A stretch of 64,000 bases of DNA, from the NCBI GenBank assembly GCA_030770545.1, contig CM061091.1, forward strand, positions 13,076,501-13,140,500, given 5' to 3'. Made by a program: the position numbers and the translations under genes. Shown here piece by piece: positions 26,433 to 39,730 of this stretch. Under the pieces are notes generated by a model that made no database searches, was not told the DNA's origin, and worked only from the letters and a program-made list of their open reading frames with translations. The DNA comes from Macropodus opercularis (Eukaryota; Chordata; Actinopteri; Anabantiformes; Osphronemidae). Numbering within the stretch: the stretch's first letter is position 1; each line of letters begins with the position of its first letter.

Positions 26433-29400
26433 ATGGATTATGACACGAAGCTTTTCCCCCACACGGGCGGTTATGGACGCTATAACCGAGTCGTGGTCGT
26501 GTTCAGCTGGTTCCCCAGCTTTGCGGTCGTGCTGAATCTATTTAGCGACGTTTTTTACACTCTGATCCCGGACTCGTATCATTGCAAACCGGACCCTCAG
26601 CTGCTTCCCTCCGCTTTCCTCCCCAGCAACTTCTCCAAACAGGACTACCTCCTCCTCGTCTTCCCCTGGGAGAACGGCACCGGCCAGAGCCACTGCGAAC
26701 TCTTCAAGTACCCACGGAACACGTCGGACTTGTCCCGGCATGGGCCCAGGGAGAAGGTGTCGTGCACCAGGGGCTGGGAATATTCCCAGGTAGCGGGGCT
26801 CCACAGCAACTTTGTCACTGAGGTAAGACTCGTTTGTCTGCTGGTCTGACTCTGCCCAGCTCGGCGTGGATTTAGACTTAAAGAGGACTCGGAACCAGTA
26901 AACCGCTGGGTTTATCCAAATCTTTTCTAGATCCAAACCGACGACAGGGTGTTGGTTGAGCCCACGCATTATATTAATGGGCTACTGACCCACTACACCG
27001 CTCTGGCCTTGCTCCAAGATGGTGGTTCCACTCAGAACACTCTCCTCTGGAAGCACGTGGGTCATGAAGTCTGCTGTTAACAGCATTCATTCAATATTTG
27101 CTCTTGTTCGACTGTTTTAAAAAAAAAAAAAAAAAAAAACATTTTCCCTCTACCTCATCTGTCAACTCCACAAAGTCACAGATAAAGCAAATGGCTTCTG
27201 TGATTCTCTCTCACATACTGTAACCAGATGCTGGACACAAATCAAAGATCTGTGTGATTGTATCTTGTTGTGTAACTTTAATCAAATAAGCAACACAGAC
27301 CAGCAGAGGTGGGTTCACCTCAGTCTGCTTATACTGGTCAGATGGCCTCCAACAAACACGTGCGTTATTACATTTGGCTCCTGTTTGGCAACAAGCAGGA
27401 CATGGAGGCTGGCAAAGAGGACAAAGTCATTGTGGGTAACGGCCCCTTGACTCCTCAGATTGTCTGTGTACAATGGCCTCAAGGAAAGGAAGTGGAAAGA
27501 ACGAGACTCATTTCCCCCCCCCCCCTTTCCATTGCTACAAATTGTGGCGTGTGAGTCCTCAGATCCTTCCTGAGAACATGAACGTTTCCTCTTTACAAAC
27601 AACAGCTTCGTTCACAGGGACAAAAGAAAACGCCATCGCACATTTAAGGTCGAATTAGAAAATACCTAATGAAAACACAGAGTCCAAGTTCTTATACATT
27701 TCTGATTCGATTATTTTCATCAGAATTCAGTCATGGTGGTATAAACACAGTTGACGTACAGAGAACACGCCGAACGTCCGGAGTAACATGTTGAAGAGTT
27801 GCAGGAAATGTGAATCGTCACTAAAACATCACAACTTCATACCGAGACGGAGGGAGAGGACAGAGGCGCAGAGAGCTGCACGCTGGCTCTGCTTTGAGCT
27901 GCACTTTGTTCTAATGTAATAACGCCATCAGCAGACGTCTTAATGCAGTTAGGAACGACATGATCTACATTCCTCCTCCCTCACAGTGCTCCCTCTGTTT
28001 CGTGGCTGTGCTCGTAGCCCGTTATTCTTCGCGCGTTATGTTGTCAAATGAATGCAGTAGTTTGCTGTGATTTCCCTCACGCTTCTCTGAGCCGATCACT
28101 TATCCGTATATTTATGAGTTATGCACTCAACGTTATGCGTTACATGTATTAACTTAACGTAGCCCACATTATTTAATATACTGTGGCTTTTTAGTTTGAC
28201 TTCTTGGATTCCAGCTGTTGGTGGTTGATGGTTCGTGACTGCAGGACATCCAACTGAAATGACATTTCACATTAAAGAGATGGAAAAGCTATTAATAACA
28301 GTGTTATCAGGTTCTGCTGGTAGGAACGTACTTGCGTTTTACAGCCGAGTGGGCTTCTGAGGTGGAAGGTTCTGGGTTTGAATTTGCCGGCTGGGCCTTT
28401 TCAGCTTCTTCCTGTGCCTGCATGCGTTTTCCTGCAGATTATGTTCGTTTTGCGAGTGTGATTGTGTTCGTTGCGACCGACAATTCAGTGAAATGTTGAA
28501 TGTGAATTCATCTCTTTTTAAATTAAATGTCTGCTCTTCTTACTCACTGAACATCTTTGTCTTTGCAGTGGAACCTGGTTTGCAGCAATTACTGGAAAAT
28601 CCCTTTGCAACACATCTGCTTCATGACAGGATGGATTCTGGGATACATCTTGCTCGGTACTTTGTGCGACTGGTGAGTTTTACCAGTTTACTCAACTTAT
28701 CATTTAGCTGCTATAGTAACCTGGTTGAAAACTTTTTTTTTTTGTTTTGCTTTTCTCAAAACTGAAGAGTGTATAAATCGTCTGTAATTCGGAAATCGCT
28801 CGTCATGTATTTGTGACCTGACTGTAGTTAGCGCGACAAAACAACAGTGTTGGCTTGAACAATCAAGTAGAGCCTTTCTTTGCTCTGTGTTGCCTGAGGA
28901 AAACCTTCTGAGGCAGGTTCTGCGCTGAGTCAACAAGCTCACGCATTGACCTGATTAACCAGATACAAAGATACACAACACTTAGAGTCAATACAGCCTT
29001 TAGTTTTCATAATGTGTGTGCATTCATGGTGAGTATTATGAGTATTACTTTGAAATTGGACTGATTTATTTTGAATAAATGTGACGTGAGTTTTTGGTAG
29101 ACCTTTGTGAATTGTTTCAGGAATTTAAATGCTTATTGATATCAAATCCTGACGAATTACATGCCGTGCCTTTTTGCGTGTGCTGTTTGTTTACAGGTTG
29201 GGGCGTCGCCGAGGTTTCCTCCTTTCCGCCAGCCTCTCCAGTCTGCTGGGGGTGGCGGTGTGTTTGTCCAGCAGCGCCGTGGTGTTTCTGCTGCTGCGCC
29301 TCTCTCAAGGCGCCGCCCTCGCTGGAGTGTTCGTGTCCTCGTACATCGTCAGTGAGTCTTCAGCGAACACATTTCACAGTTGCACGCAGAATTATTAGGG

Positions 29401-32400
29401 CATTTCCCATGAAGAAACAGTACAGAGCTGCATAACATAACATTTAACACATGACTGTTTAAAACACTTTACAATTGTATAATTTAACTGGATCTTGTGT
29501 ATTTGACCCAATTTGTTTTCTCATGCAGAGAATTGGGGTAAATGTCAAATATTGTTATTAATAAACAGTTGCCCTGTAATTTCCAACATAGAATAAAATG
29601 CTGCAGATTTGTGTGTAGTAGGTTAACAGAGTACTGAATAAACACGACACAGTTAACAAGGGATCTTATCAGTTAAAGATAACAAGAAATTCTTTTGTCC
29701 CGTTACAGAAGCAAATAAGAACGTTTGTTTTACGATCTTGTCTTTGCTGCAGGACATGCAAACAATTAAGATCAGATTAGATTTAGTTCTCAAAGTCAAT
29801 ACTGGGGACTGAGCAGCAGTATGGGTTAGGATTTGAAATTACTGCAATAGTCCTGGCAGGTGCATAGGACCCATAGTTTCCAGATTACAGGAGACGTCAA
29901 AACTTTAAAGGCCACTTGGTTAAGTCACAAACTAGACTCGTATCTTCTTCTTGTGTGTTTGTCCCGGTAGATAAAAGCATTTCAGGAATTTTCTTAATAC
30001 GAGTGAAGTAATGTAGGAGTCAGACTGTTTGTAGAAGCAGTATGCATATGTGTGTGGGATGAGGTGGTACTAGTTGGTGGAGTGTTAAGGGGTCACATAC
30101 ACACACGTTAGTCTATGAACATACTCCCACATTCCTGTGAAGTCGGGGCTAAATTGAATCCAGATTTTGAATCCTATTTGTTAGCTCGATGTTGAGGTGG
30201 GAGGGGTGAAGACCTGAGAGAAATGTTTCTCAGTGATGTCCTGCCAGTGCTGCTCCTCCACAGGGTGCAGAAAACAATAGCTGGACAGACATGAAGGAGA
30301 GGAAGCGGGCTCCTCATTTTCCTTCTCCGCCCTCTGCAGCAGGGAGGAGATGGAAGGAGGTTAGAGGTCAGCAGAAACATCCACAGCTCGACGCGCTCTC
30401 AAACTCCTTTGCGTCGTCATCCGAGGTTAAGAGAACCTAATCTGCCTGGAAGCGTCGTGTTGAACCTTGCATGTGAGGAATTGTGCTGTGCTTTGAACAA
30501 GAAAATAAACGACTGCTACAGCACATTTTACTGTAGTGAAACCCAGGTCTGTGAGCTTTTCTGCCAGAGAGGTTCAAAAGCAAATTTAGACCCTTGCTTT
30601 TCAGAGAGCATCTGTAACATCTGGGCTAAAAAGTGCAAGTGAAATAAAATCTTCAAGCCACACAAAAGCTGAATGTTCACGAGTGGCTCGTGTGCAGTTA
30701 TACCTGTTCGTTAGGGCCTCGCACTGTGGGATGCAGCACATGTACGTCTAGGTCTCTTACAGAGAACATTCATATGACACCTTTTGCTGGCTCTCAGGAT
30801 GTTCTATGATTAGTTTAGTCCTTCATAGCCTTTTGCCAGGCTTCTACCTGTTAATAGCAAGCGAGCCTGCACACGACCTGAGAGTCTCTCTCCCTTCGCT
30901 CTCCCAGGGTTGGAGCTGTGTGACCCTTCCCATCGGCTCATGGTTGCCATGGTCGGCGGCTTCTTCGGCGTGTTCGCAGAGCTGCTGTTGCCGGGCTTTG
31001 CTGCTCTGTGCCGTGATTGGCCCATTCTGCAGGCTGTGGTCACTTTACCACTCCTCCTGCTGCTTTCCTATTGGTGGTGAGTCCATTGTCATAAGTGTGT
31101 TCTTGAGGAATTAAGGAAAGGATAATATTATTCATATTATATTCCGAGGCTTAGGAACATTGTGGTATTATCTCTGAACTCAACTAATGGTGTTAGATAT
31201 CCGGTCAGGTGACATTAATAAAGCCCTCTCGGCATTTTCATGTCTCTCTTTCTTTGAGGTATGCTAACAGAATCATTTTCCTTAGCTGTGCTTCTGTGTT
31301 TCCTGAGTCTCCGCGCTGGTTGCTGGCCACAGATCAGATCCCTCAGGTGAAGAGGAGCCTGCAGGAATTCTCCAAAAGGAACGGGGTTTGTCTCCAAGAC
31401 GAGCTCTACCCTGGTGAAACCTTGATGTCAGGTACAGACTCTCACATGTTTGTGTATAGACAAACAGACATTCATGACAAAAGTCTGAAACAATTCAGTC
31501 TCCCTCTCCCTCATTTCCCTGTGGAAACCAGACAGAAAAACAAGCTACAACCATCTTCAAAGCAGTACTTGTTGACTTGGCTATGTGTCATTTTAGTAGG
31601 ATAAATCTTGTTTGCAAAAAATATCCTTGGCTTATTGTTCAAGTCAATTAATTTAGATTAACACCTAATGACCGTTGTAATTATATTCAGTAATAATTTC
31701 TGTTTCTAGAGATCGATTCAGCTTATGGCGATGACTGTCAGCCGAGGTTCTATTCGGTTCTGGAGCTGCGGCAGACCCGTGTTATCTGGAAGAACTGCCT
31801 CATATTGAGCTTCACGCTGTGAGTATTCAGTTTACAGTGATTTGTATTTAACCCATTAAAAGTGAGCAAATAAACTTTCAGAGCCTGTAGGATTATTCTT
31901 GAATTTCACTGATGTGTCCAGCTCTCTGCTCTGTCCCCTCCAGGTTCATTGGAACAGGCATCCAGTACTGTTTCACCAGAAACCTGCACGTTTTTTCCAC
32001 CAACTTCTACTTCAGCTATTTTGTCCGAGTGATAACCGGAGCCCTGGGCTGCGTCTTCATCTGTCTGTCTGTCAACCACTTTGGACGGCGCGGTATGCTT
32101 CTGCTGTCGGCCATCATCACCGGACTGTCTTCGCTGCTGCTGCTGGCCCTCACTCAGTGTACGTTTACATCCACATCTTCTGCTGACAATTTGATATCAC
32201 TTGTGCATTTGTGCATATTTTCCTTCTTGTGCTTGCTGTGTGTCAGACCTTCACGGAGGCCTGGTGCTGGTGCTCTCAGTCGTGGGTCTGCTGTTCTCTC
32301 AGGCTCTTGCCATGCTCAGTGTGTTCTTCGCCTCTGAGGTGATGCCAACCGTAGTTCGGTAAGTGTGCAAGTGGGCCTCAGTCAGACATAATATAATAAT

Positions 32401-33158
32401 AATAACCCAAACATCCAAAGCCCAGAATTCATGAACAGGGCAGCATTTTTATTTTTGTCATCAAATTCAAAAGTAAACCCTATCAAGAAGCATTGACTGT
32501 GTAAATAAACCTGTTTGGCTTATTTTCAATGCACAGTAAGAAATGAATCCCCCGTAGATGAAGTTTATTCCTGTTTAGTTATATATGCGTCTCTGTAGGA
32601 ATAAGTGAGCTAAAGAGTAGAGACGTTGGGGTTGGAGAGACGCAGTAAACACATGACGAAGCGTTGCTGCATCTTGGTGTCTTCTCCTGCTTCCTCTCTG
32701 ACAGAGGCGGCTGCCTTGGCCTGGTGCTGGCTGCAGGCTCTGTCGGCATGGCCGCTTCCTCCCTGATGGAGCTCCAGAATAACGGGGGCTACTTCCTCCA
32801 CCACGTCGTCTTTGCCTCTTTCGCCGTCCTCTCTGTTCTGTGCATAATGCTGCTGCCTGAAAGCAAACGCAAGCTCCTGCCGGACTCGCTGAAGGAGGGC
32901 GAGAGCCAGCGGCGACCACCTCTCTTCCTGTCCCGGCCCGACAGGGACAACCTGCCTTTGCTGTGCACCCGGCACACCTCGTCCGAGTACAACCCCGAAA
33001 ACTACTCGCGCTTGGTATCTGCAACACGGAGGATGTTGACGAAAGATCATTTGCCTTATAAGATCAGTGAAGCAGCTCAGTCGCCTCTGCTGTCAGACAG
33101 CGAAACACAGGGACCAGGGAAAGACGCGCTGACACAGGCTACCTCTGATCTTTGCTGA
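26433..33158 (+). CDS. slc22a31: Solute carrier family 22 member 31-like transporter (9 exons)
   Basis: Major facilitator superfamily organic-ion transporter of the plasma membrane; the substrate of the mammalian orthologue is not established. Exons: 26433-26822, 28569-28672, 29197-29351, 30908-31076, 31286-31431, 31710-31818, 31944-32158, 32247-32358, 32705-33158. All are GT-AG with matching phases, giving 617 aa. The start MDYDTKLFPHTGGYGRYNR aligns with the human N terminus. A first helix at about 17-40 precedes a large Cys-containing extracellular loop with N-glycosylation sequons (NFS, NGT, NTS). The loop ends in the TRGWEY motif, equivalent to TRGWHY. Family signatures are the DWLGRRRG loop near 164-171, YIVRLELCDPSHR, PESPRWLLA near 279-287 and FASEVMPTVVR near the last helices. 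The C-terminal tail of about 100 residues is hydrophilic. The neighbours ankrd11 and dpep1 match the mammalian order and support orthology. Confidence 0.92.
26823..28568 (+). other. slc22a31: slc22a31 intron 1
   Basis: Donor GAG|GTAAGA at 26823 and acceptor tctttgcag ending at 28568, phase 0. It contains a 21-base A run at 27119-27139. The short open frames show no family motifs. Confidence 0.85.
27119..27139. repeat. Poly(A) tract
   Basis: Twenty-one consecutive A residues in slc22a31 intron 1. No retroposon body was recognised next to it. Confidence 0.8.
29352..30907 (+). other. slc22a31: slc22a31 intron 3
   Basis: Donor A|GTGAGT at 29352 and acceptor tctcccag ending at 30907, phase 1. 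A Cys-rich open frame at 30409-30642 lies inside but begins with TTG and has no ATG. No other feature is seen. Confidence 0.8.
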
Positions 33159-34600
33159 CACATTGCTCATTCTGTTTTTGGCTGTACTTGGAAGAACATC
33201 GCAAGTAGGAGCCATCATCCTTCTTTGTCCAAATCACTGGCTGGTCATCAAACCTAAGATCTGGCCTTTGCTTGGATGCAGTGCACTTTAGAGCAAAGGC
33301 TCCAGATCTGTCAGCCTTCAGTGATGTATCAGCCTGGTCTTGTTTTTACGCTTGATGTTCTTACTCTGTGGAGCATTTTTTCATATGGGTGTCTTTTTTG
33401 CCATCAGACCTTTTGTGAGCGTTATAAAAGTTTCTTTCGTACCGTGACGTTGCATTTATGTGCCTTGGCCACGCTGCTCATCTGAAGATTCAAACCAAAG
33501 TGTTGGACACTAGTTTCACCCTAGAAGCTCAACAATGCAGCTGCTGCAGCAGCCTTTGTCTATGAATCAGGAACTCGTGCACTTTACATTAAGCCTCTGC
33601 CTCCCATTCAGTTATACTTCTGTAATGCACACGATGGCGCTACCTGACTTACTGGTGCCTGAAAATAACAACATTTTAAATATTTTCCACTCCTAAACCT
33701 TGTTAATCCAGATATAGAGCAGGTGATGGTGAATTCTGTCTATGGCGGATGAGTGAATTTTCTATAAACAACCTATTTATGTTACATAGTGTTATTTAAG
33801 AAGGTGCTACTTTTTTTCTTTTTAAATAAAGGTTTTCTTTCAGATGTTGATGAATGGGTAAATGAACACTGCAGCAGCCAAACAAAGTTGTTCTTCTCTG
33901 TCCAGTGAATATTAATCATGTCCTTAGAGATCAGTGAAACACAGGATCCACTTTCACTAGTGTGGCCTTAGAAGATTTCACAACTGCCCTGACATATTTT
34001 ACACGTTTCTCTGTCTTTATATATAATTTTAAACTGCATAGACATTTAGTCTTTACAGCTTATTTCCACAGTGTTACTGGAAAAAATGTGGAACTCGTCA
34101 AGGACGACTTTTGTGTGTTTAATATTAAACATGATCAACCCTCTGGAAAGGCTGTAGTGCAACGGTTTGTTCACTGGCAGTAAGAATTAAACATTGCAAC
34201 ACTGTGTGAGGAAACTACGGTGCTTTTGTATTTGTTAAAGTTCATCCAGATGGTTTTGATTTTTTTTTATTGCTCGATTTGTTTGTCTGTTTATGTGCCT
34301 AGTTTTTACCGTAAACATCAAGCAACAGTTTACAAAAGTAAACGAAATTTTCAGTTTTGCTGTACGTCAACCGAGCATCACGTCGATGTAGTATTGTCTC
34401 TGAACACTAGATGGCGCACATCCACCAGACATTTGGGAGTGATGACGCTGAGGGATAAATCTGTTAAATTTGTGACTTTGCATGTCCTGGTCCAGACACA
34501 GGGCAGCATTGAACCTTGGGTTTAAATAAACAAAACTTGTTTGCCATTATTAATGTGCCTCATTCCTTGTCACGTTTACTGTAGTAAGTCAGTACAACTG
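33159..34600 (+). other. slc22a31: slc22a31 3' UTR and slc22a31-dpep1 convergent spacer
   Basis: After TGA 33156-33158, an AATAAA at 33825-33830 preceded by T runs is a good polyadenylation signal. A second one lies at 34525-34530, only about 95 bases from the presumed 3' end of the opposing dpep1 transcript. No further gene is seen. Confidence 0.55.
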
Positions 34601-34624
34601 CCAGCAAGCAGTTAAAAGTCAATG

Positions 34625-34630
34625 TTTAAT
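34625..34630 (-). terminator. dpep1: Candidate dpep1 polyadenylation signal (ATTAAA)
   Basis: The minus strand reads ATTAAA here, 70 bases past the dpep1 stop codon. It is the common variant hexamer and implies a very short 3' UTR. Confidence 0.4.
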
Positions 34631-34699
34631 ACAAGTTCAGCTCCAGCTGCTGTTATTCTGTCAGCGCTGTTCACGAACGTCCTACAGACAGACTGACTT

Positions 34700-37600
34700 C
34701 TAGAACGCTGCCATTGTGATGGAAGCCTGGAGAGCCACCGTGAGCGCGAGGCCCAGCGTGCTGACTGTGGAGGTGACTCCAGCATTGGGGTAATCGTAGC
34801 CCATCCTGCACGGGTTCTTCGCCTCCTCAAATGGAATCGGGACATCGTCTGGGCTTGTGTCGCTCAGAGTGTCGCGAACCTACAACGGAGACGAGCGTGT
34901 GAATTCAGAACCCATCCGCACCTGTGAGGCAGCCACGTCGTTCCAGCTGTACACTCCTTCCAGGGTGTTGGTGGATGAGAGCCGTTTTCAGAGCTGGACT
35001 ACTAAACCAGTCTGAATCTGTAAACTCTGCAGTTCCTTACTGCCTGTATATGCAAAGCGATACAAAGCACTTGCAGGTTTTGCATAGTGCTTGAAGTGAT
35101 AAAATATAGCAACTCATACAAGACTCGAGTGCGTGTGTTTATTACTCACCCTCTCAACCTCACTCATCACGCGGAGCAGGTTTTTTCCCAGAGCACCTTT
35201 GACCTCCTCATCGGTCCAACCTCTCCTTAACAGTTCAGCCACCAGGCTGGGAACCTTGGACACGTCCTCTAAACCCTCTGGCACCCTGAGAGGATCACAT
35301 GCAGGAGGGGTAATCAGCAAAACAATGTTCCCGTAGAGTTTAGTCTTTTCAAAGTTTCAAAATCTCATCTATTATGCTTCATCGGGACTGTGTGTGTGGT
35401 TCAGGTGCACACTAGTACAAATATGTAACCAGAACTCACAGTGTGAAAGTTCAACCTACGAAAAGGTTTTCTTCTCACCTGGGTACTCCATCATAATCTC
35501 CACCAAACCCAACGCTCGCTGCCCCAGCCACTTTCTTTATATGGTCAAAGTGTTCTGCAATGAAAACAGTAAAGTGGACGCACATAAAAGTTTTATGAAG
35601 GATCTATTGTAATATTGTTAATGTTTAATTGCGTTTATGGTAAGTGTCATAGCCACAACAACAAATTACCAGCAACGTCTGAGAGTTTAGCTTTCTCACT
35701 GCAGGTCACAAAGTCATTGAAGAAGTTCACCATGACGATTCCTCTCGTTTCTTTCTGGAGAGAGAGACGAGATGTCACACAACGGAGCAATGGAAGCAGC
35801 CGCTGTGCACGTTCTGCAGCTGCACACAGCCTGATAATTCACAAAACACCTCTGTTTCCATATCCATTAAAGCCCACATCATGCTTATAAGCCAGTTTTT
35901 ATTTTACAGTGTTACATAACAGATCTCTTGTTTTATTGTGTCTAAGTAGATAATTGTCATTATCTATGCAACAGTTCAGCTGTTGCAATGTGTGCACAAG
36001 CTCTGTCATATCTTCCTCCCCTTAAACAGCTATAGGTCACAGGCCTCATGACATGACGTGATGAACGTAACTGACACGTGAGGAACACTGTTAAAAGTTA
36101 AACCGGTGTTTTTCTGCTCTTTTATAAAAAGCTATTTTTTTTTACAACAGATCCACCCATCTTTCCCCCATTAATCATTTTCCGTCGCTTCAGTTTTATG
36201 GTGAGCATAAAACAAATTTTTTTATAACCCTGAATGGTGGTTGAAAATCTAAAAATGAAAGCCTGTAATTCATCAAGGTTTTACCAGTCATAAAATGAGC
36301 TAAATGGACATAACCTGGTGCAATAAGCGACTGAAGTATAAATACACCAGGTCCAGTGACTGGTGAATCAGTACCCTGGACAAAAACTACCTCATAGAGA
36401 CAAAAGAACACAAGCAACTTTATGAAGACGTAAGTAAGAAGCATAAAGCAGGTTACGGTGAAAATCTCCAACTCACTCCAGTAAAAAAACATCACTAGGA
36501 AATGTAAGGAATGCCCCACATGCAAACGCCGGAGGCCACAGATCATCCTCAAGAAGGGAACTAGAGAGCGAGGCTCAGACGTCAGGGACATTCTTTCAGG
36601 GGACAAGGGACAGGATTCCCTCCGCCGCACGACAGGCGGCTGCTGGTAAAGTCTGACAGGTGACTCACCCATTCTCTGGTCCCTGGACTCTACACACAGA
36701 GACGTGTACTCACAACTTTCTGGAGAACATCATCCGGGACGTTCCTCCTGTGTGGACAGATGGAGTAGGCGGAGGAGTGGCTGAAGATGACGGGAGCTTT
36801 AGACATCTCCAGCACCTGGTTCATCACGGCTACAGAGACGTGTGAGAGGTCGATCAGCATCCCCAAGCGGTTCATTTCCATAATGACTTGCTGTGGGGAG
36901 AACCCAGATGAATATTTCCATGATCAATGCCATTTGCTTTGGTTACCACTATTTCTTATATACCAATATAAGACTTGACGATTAAACGTCAGAGATGAAT
37001 ATATTAATACATAATACAGATTGTCAGCATTTAAGTGTTCATGTGCAGAATTTTCTCACATCCAGGTTGTAATGTTTAGCTCTGTCATTGAAAGAAAAAT
37101 ATTCTACACACTAATCAGTAACTTATTACATGTTAAAAGCAGAACATGCTCATGTCTGCCTGAACACTGACCTTTCCAAATGGAGACAGGCCATTGTTTT
37201 GAGATGGCACCGATCCAGAGTCAACACTCCAGCAATCTACCCTGATAGTAAAAATACATGTTAGCACAGGACTAAATGGATCACTGGGGGAAATTTGATT
37301 AAGCGAAGAATAAAGGTCCAGCCTGGGAGCACAATTTAATCTTATTTCCAGCAAGTTGTTTGTGCAGAAACTATTACGAATGTACATTAAGTTCATGCAT
37401 AGAGATTTTCCTCTCACACGCTTTGAGAGGTGTCTCAGATATCTATTGTTACAGGAATTCAAGCTTGTAGCAGCCGTTTAGCTTGCTCCTCAAAGAATCT
37501 GATCTGCGTCAACCCCTGGAGGTTTAAACTGGCCTGCAGGAATTCCCCGTACTCGCCATTAGATAGAATATTATATATTATAGTGTACGGCACAGAGACG

Positions 37601-38964
37601 AGAGAAAGTCAGACTTTTATTCATCGTAGCTGTATGTAAGAGTTTTCCTCTTCAAGATTAGACCTGTGAGAGACAGATGGTAGCTGTTGAAAGTCATTTC
37701 TTCTTCTTCTAATAGATCATTTAATGGTGTACACAGAAAACCATCACTGTCTTCCAGGGATTTGCTCGATCCCCTGGTCGTAGCAGCAAACGGCTGAATT
37801 TTGGGCTTGGTATGTTGTATGCGTTTTGATGCTTCCTACCAGGGTGTGTTGCAGGAGTGCGTGAGCGTGAGATAGCGAACCCCCAGGTGGTACATGGTGC
37901 GCAAGGTGCCCAGGCTGCTGTCGATGGAGTGACCCCCCTCCACGCCGATCAGACTGGCTGTCTTGTTCAGTCTGAAGGCCTCTGTGATGTCTGTGCAGAG
38001 CAGGCGTGACACACGACTGGCGATCAAGGCAACGGTTTGATCACAGAGGATGCGGTTCTGCACCTTAAATGCCCCTTAAAGTACCGCAGCCACTAAAAGC
38101 CTCACCTTGGCTGCTGGTGGCGAACATGAAGGTGTCTGGGTATTTCTGACACATCCTGTGAATCACGTCTATCGCTTCCAAGGTTTGTCGTACAGCGTCT
38201 TTGTACTGAGCGTCACAGGGAACAAAGGCTGCCCAGAACTGAAAGAACAGCAGAAGATGATGAGGTGCGTCTCTCATCTGAGGATCTTAAAGGGTGAGAC
38301 ACAAAGGCTGCAAATACAAGCATAGTATTCTGAAACAAGAAAAAGTAGAAATACTGTAAATGTACTTACATGGTGTATTTTACAGAAATACTGAAGACTG
38401 TGTATATACTAACAGTACATTAGATAGTGTTATATGTAAAGAACATATGTGTGTTATTCCACATGTTTTTGACGTTTTGTTATTTTTTAATCTTAGATCT
38501 ATTAGGTTGTTTGGAGTCAGGACATGCGACCCAGCATAAAAACCGCTTTGTGCTCTTCTGTACCTGTGCTCCCAGCCGTCCCTCCTTTATCTTAGGGATG
38601 TTGGTGTGTGTTGTGTTGAGTTCTGTGAGGTTCACTCGGTTGAGCTCGTTGTTGAATTGCTGTCGAATTTGCCAAGGCAGGTCGTTATGGCTGGAATATA
38701 AAATATCAACATCGTGAACGTATTCGACAGCAGGGAGGAAACCGACACCAGGACAGAAGGGAGCTTTTATTTTTAGTGTCACGTCCGGTCAAACAGATAA
38801 TATAACCATTGCGTAGCTTTGTACAAAAATGTTTTTACTTACCCGTCGATGAGGGGAATTTCAGACATCAGCTGCAGAGCTTTGGTCATGTGCTGGTCCT
38901 CAGTGGAGGCACAAGAACTGATCCCCAGCACCAGAAATGTAGCCGAGATGATCTTAAACAGCAT
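34700..38964 (-). CDS. dpep1: Dipeptidase 1, renal-type membrane dipeptidase (10 exons)
   Basis: GPI-anchored zinc metallopeptidase (family M19) that hydrolyses dipeptides, cystinyl-bis-glycine and leukotriene D4 at the cell surface. Exons in transcription order: 38964-38843, 38690-38564, 38238-38106, 37990-37840, 37241-37172, 36890-36714, 35754-35670, 35554-35479, 35285-35150, 34879-34700. Phases agree and give 418 aa (human 411). A signal peptide covers about residues 1-19. Zinc-site and catalytic positions are visible: H42 and D44 in GHNDLPW, E145 in GVEGGHS, H218 in LSHVS and H239 in FSHSSA. LTLTHSCNTPW, RRNVPDDVL, GFGGDYDGVPR and PEGLEDVSK are also conserved. The C terminus has a hydrophobic segment after small residues, as expected for GPI attachment. 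DPEP2/3-like paralogues are possible, but gene order favours dpep1. All five metal-site residues are intact, so an active enzyme is expected. Confidence 0.93.
35755..36713 (-). other. dpep1: dpep1 intron
   Basis: Donor GTT|GTGAGT (minus strand, exon end 36714) and acceptor ctctccag before 35754, phase 0. A 158-residue minus-strand open frame inside it has no recognisable motif and is treated as chance. Confidence 0.8.
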
Positions 38965-39730
38965 GTCTCAGTATTTTACACACCGTAATACAGTTAACTT
39001 ATCTGCTTTGTCTGTAATCCGGATTCTGTGAACTCCTGCTGAAACAGATTTCTTTCCGGTTTGCCGGTGTGAGTTGTGGGTATTAGCAGGTTATTATTTC
39101 ATTCTCCGGTTTTCTGTCTGTTTCTTGGTGAGCTATGCTTCAAAATGCTCTCCGCTCCTCCTCCGTCTGTTTCTCATTACACTGTCAGCAGCTGTAAATG
39201 CAGTAGCTTAAATATTATCTCTCAGTTTTACAATGTCTAATTCTTGTGGCCTTGAAAAACGTCATGCAAAACATTTTCCTTGAATGTCTGCTATAACCCC
39301 TCACATGAACATGGTTTATGTTTGTTCTCATAGTATGTACGAGTTTTTCTACTGAGAAATAATCCAGACTGTGATAACATATTTACTTAGCTTTGATTTT
39401 TTAACCCTTGTGCCAGATTGTCAGCGTAATGGGCACCAGGACAGACAGATAGACAGAAAAGAGAGCGTGTTCAACGTGTTCATGGCCAGAAATGACCACA
39501 ATTGAATTATTGAATTACTGTAAAAAAGAAAAACTTCATTTACACTCAGTTTCTGCTTTGTTTCAAATCTGCAGAGTTTAGAGTCACTTCCGGAAACACC
39601 CAGATGAATTTCCTATTTAAGTTAATGTTGGAGCCATGGGGTCTCTAACAGAGAGTAACAGGGAGGAAGGACAGACAGAGCTGCAAAATCAGTCAAGAAG
39701 CTTAAAAGAAATCTAGAGACTTGCAGAAAC
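38965..39730. promoter_or_regulatory. Divergent dpep1 / sult5a1 promoter region
   Basis: Only 766 bases separate the dpep1 ATG (minus) from the sulfotransferase ATG (plus), so both promoters must lie here or in unseen 5' exons. A TATTTAA element at 39614-39620, about 110 bases before the sulfotransferase ATG, could act as its TATA box. No CpG island is evident. Confidence 0.5.

Noticed and set aside
30409..30642. Cys-rich 77-codon open frame resembling a small secreted peptide
   Set aside because: It starts with TTG, has no ATG or signal peptide, and lies wholly inside an slc22a31 intron.
36196..36672. 158-codon minus-strand open frame in dpep1
   Set aside because: It sits inside an intron between two well-supported dpep1 exons and has no recognisable motif.
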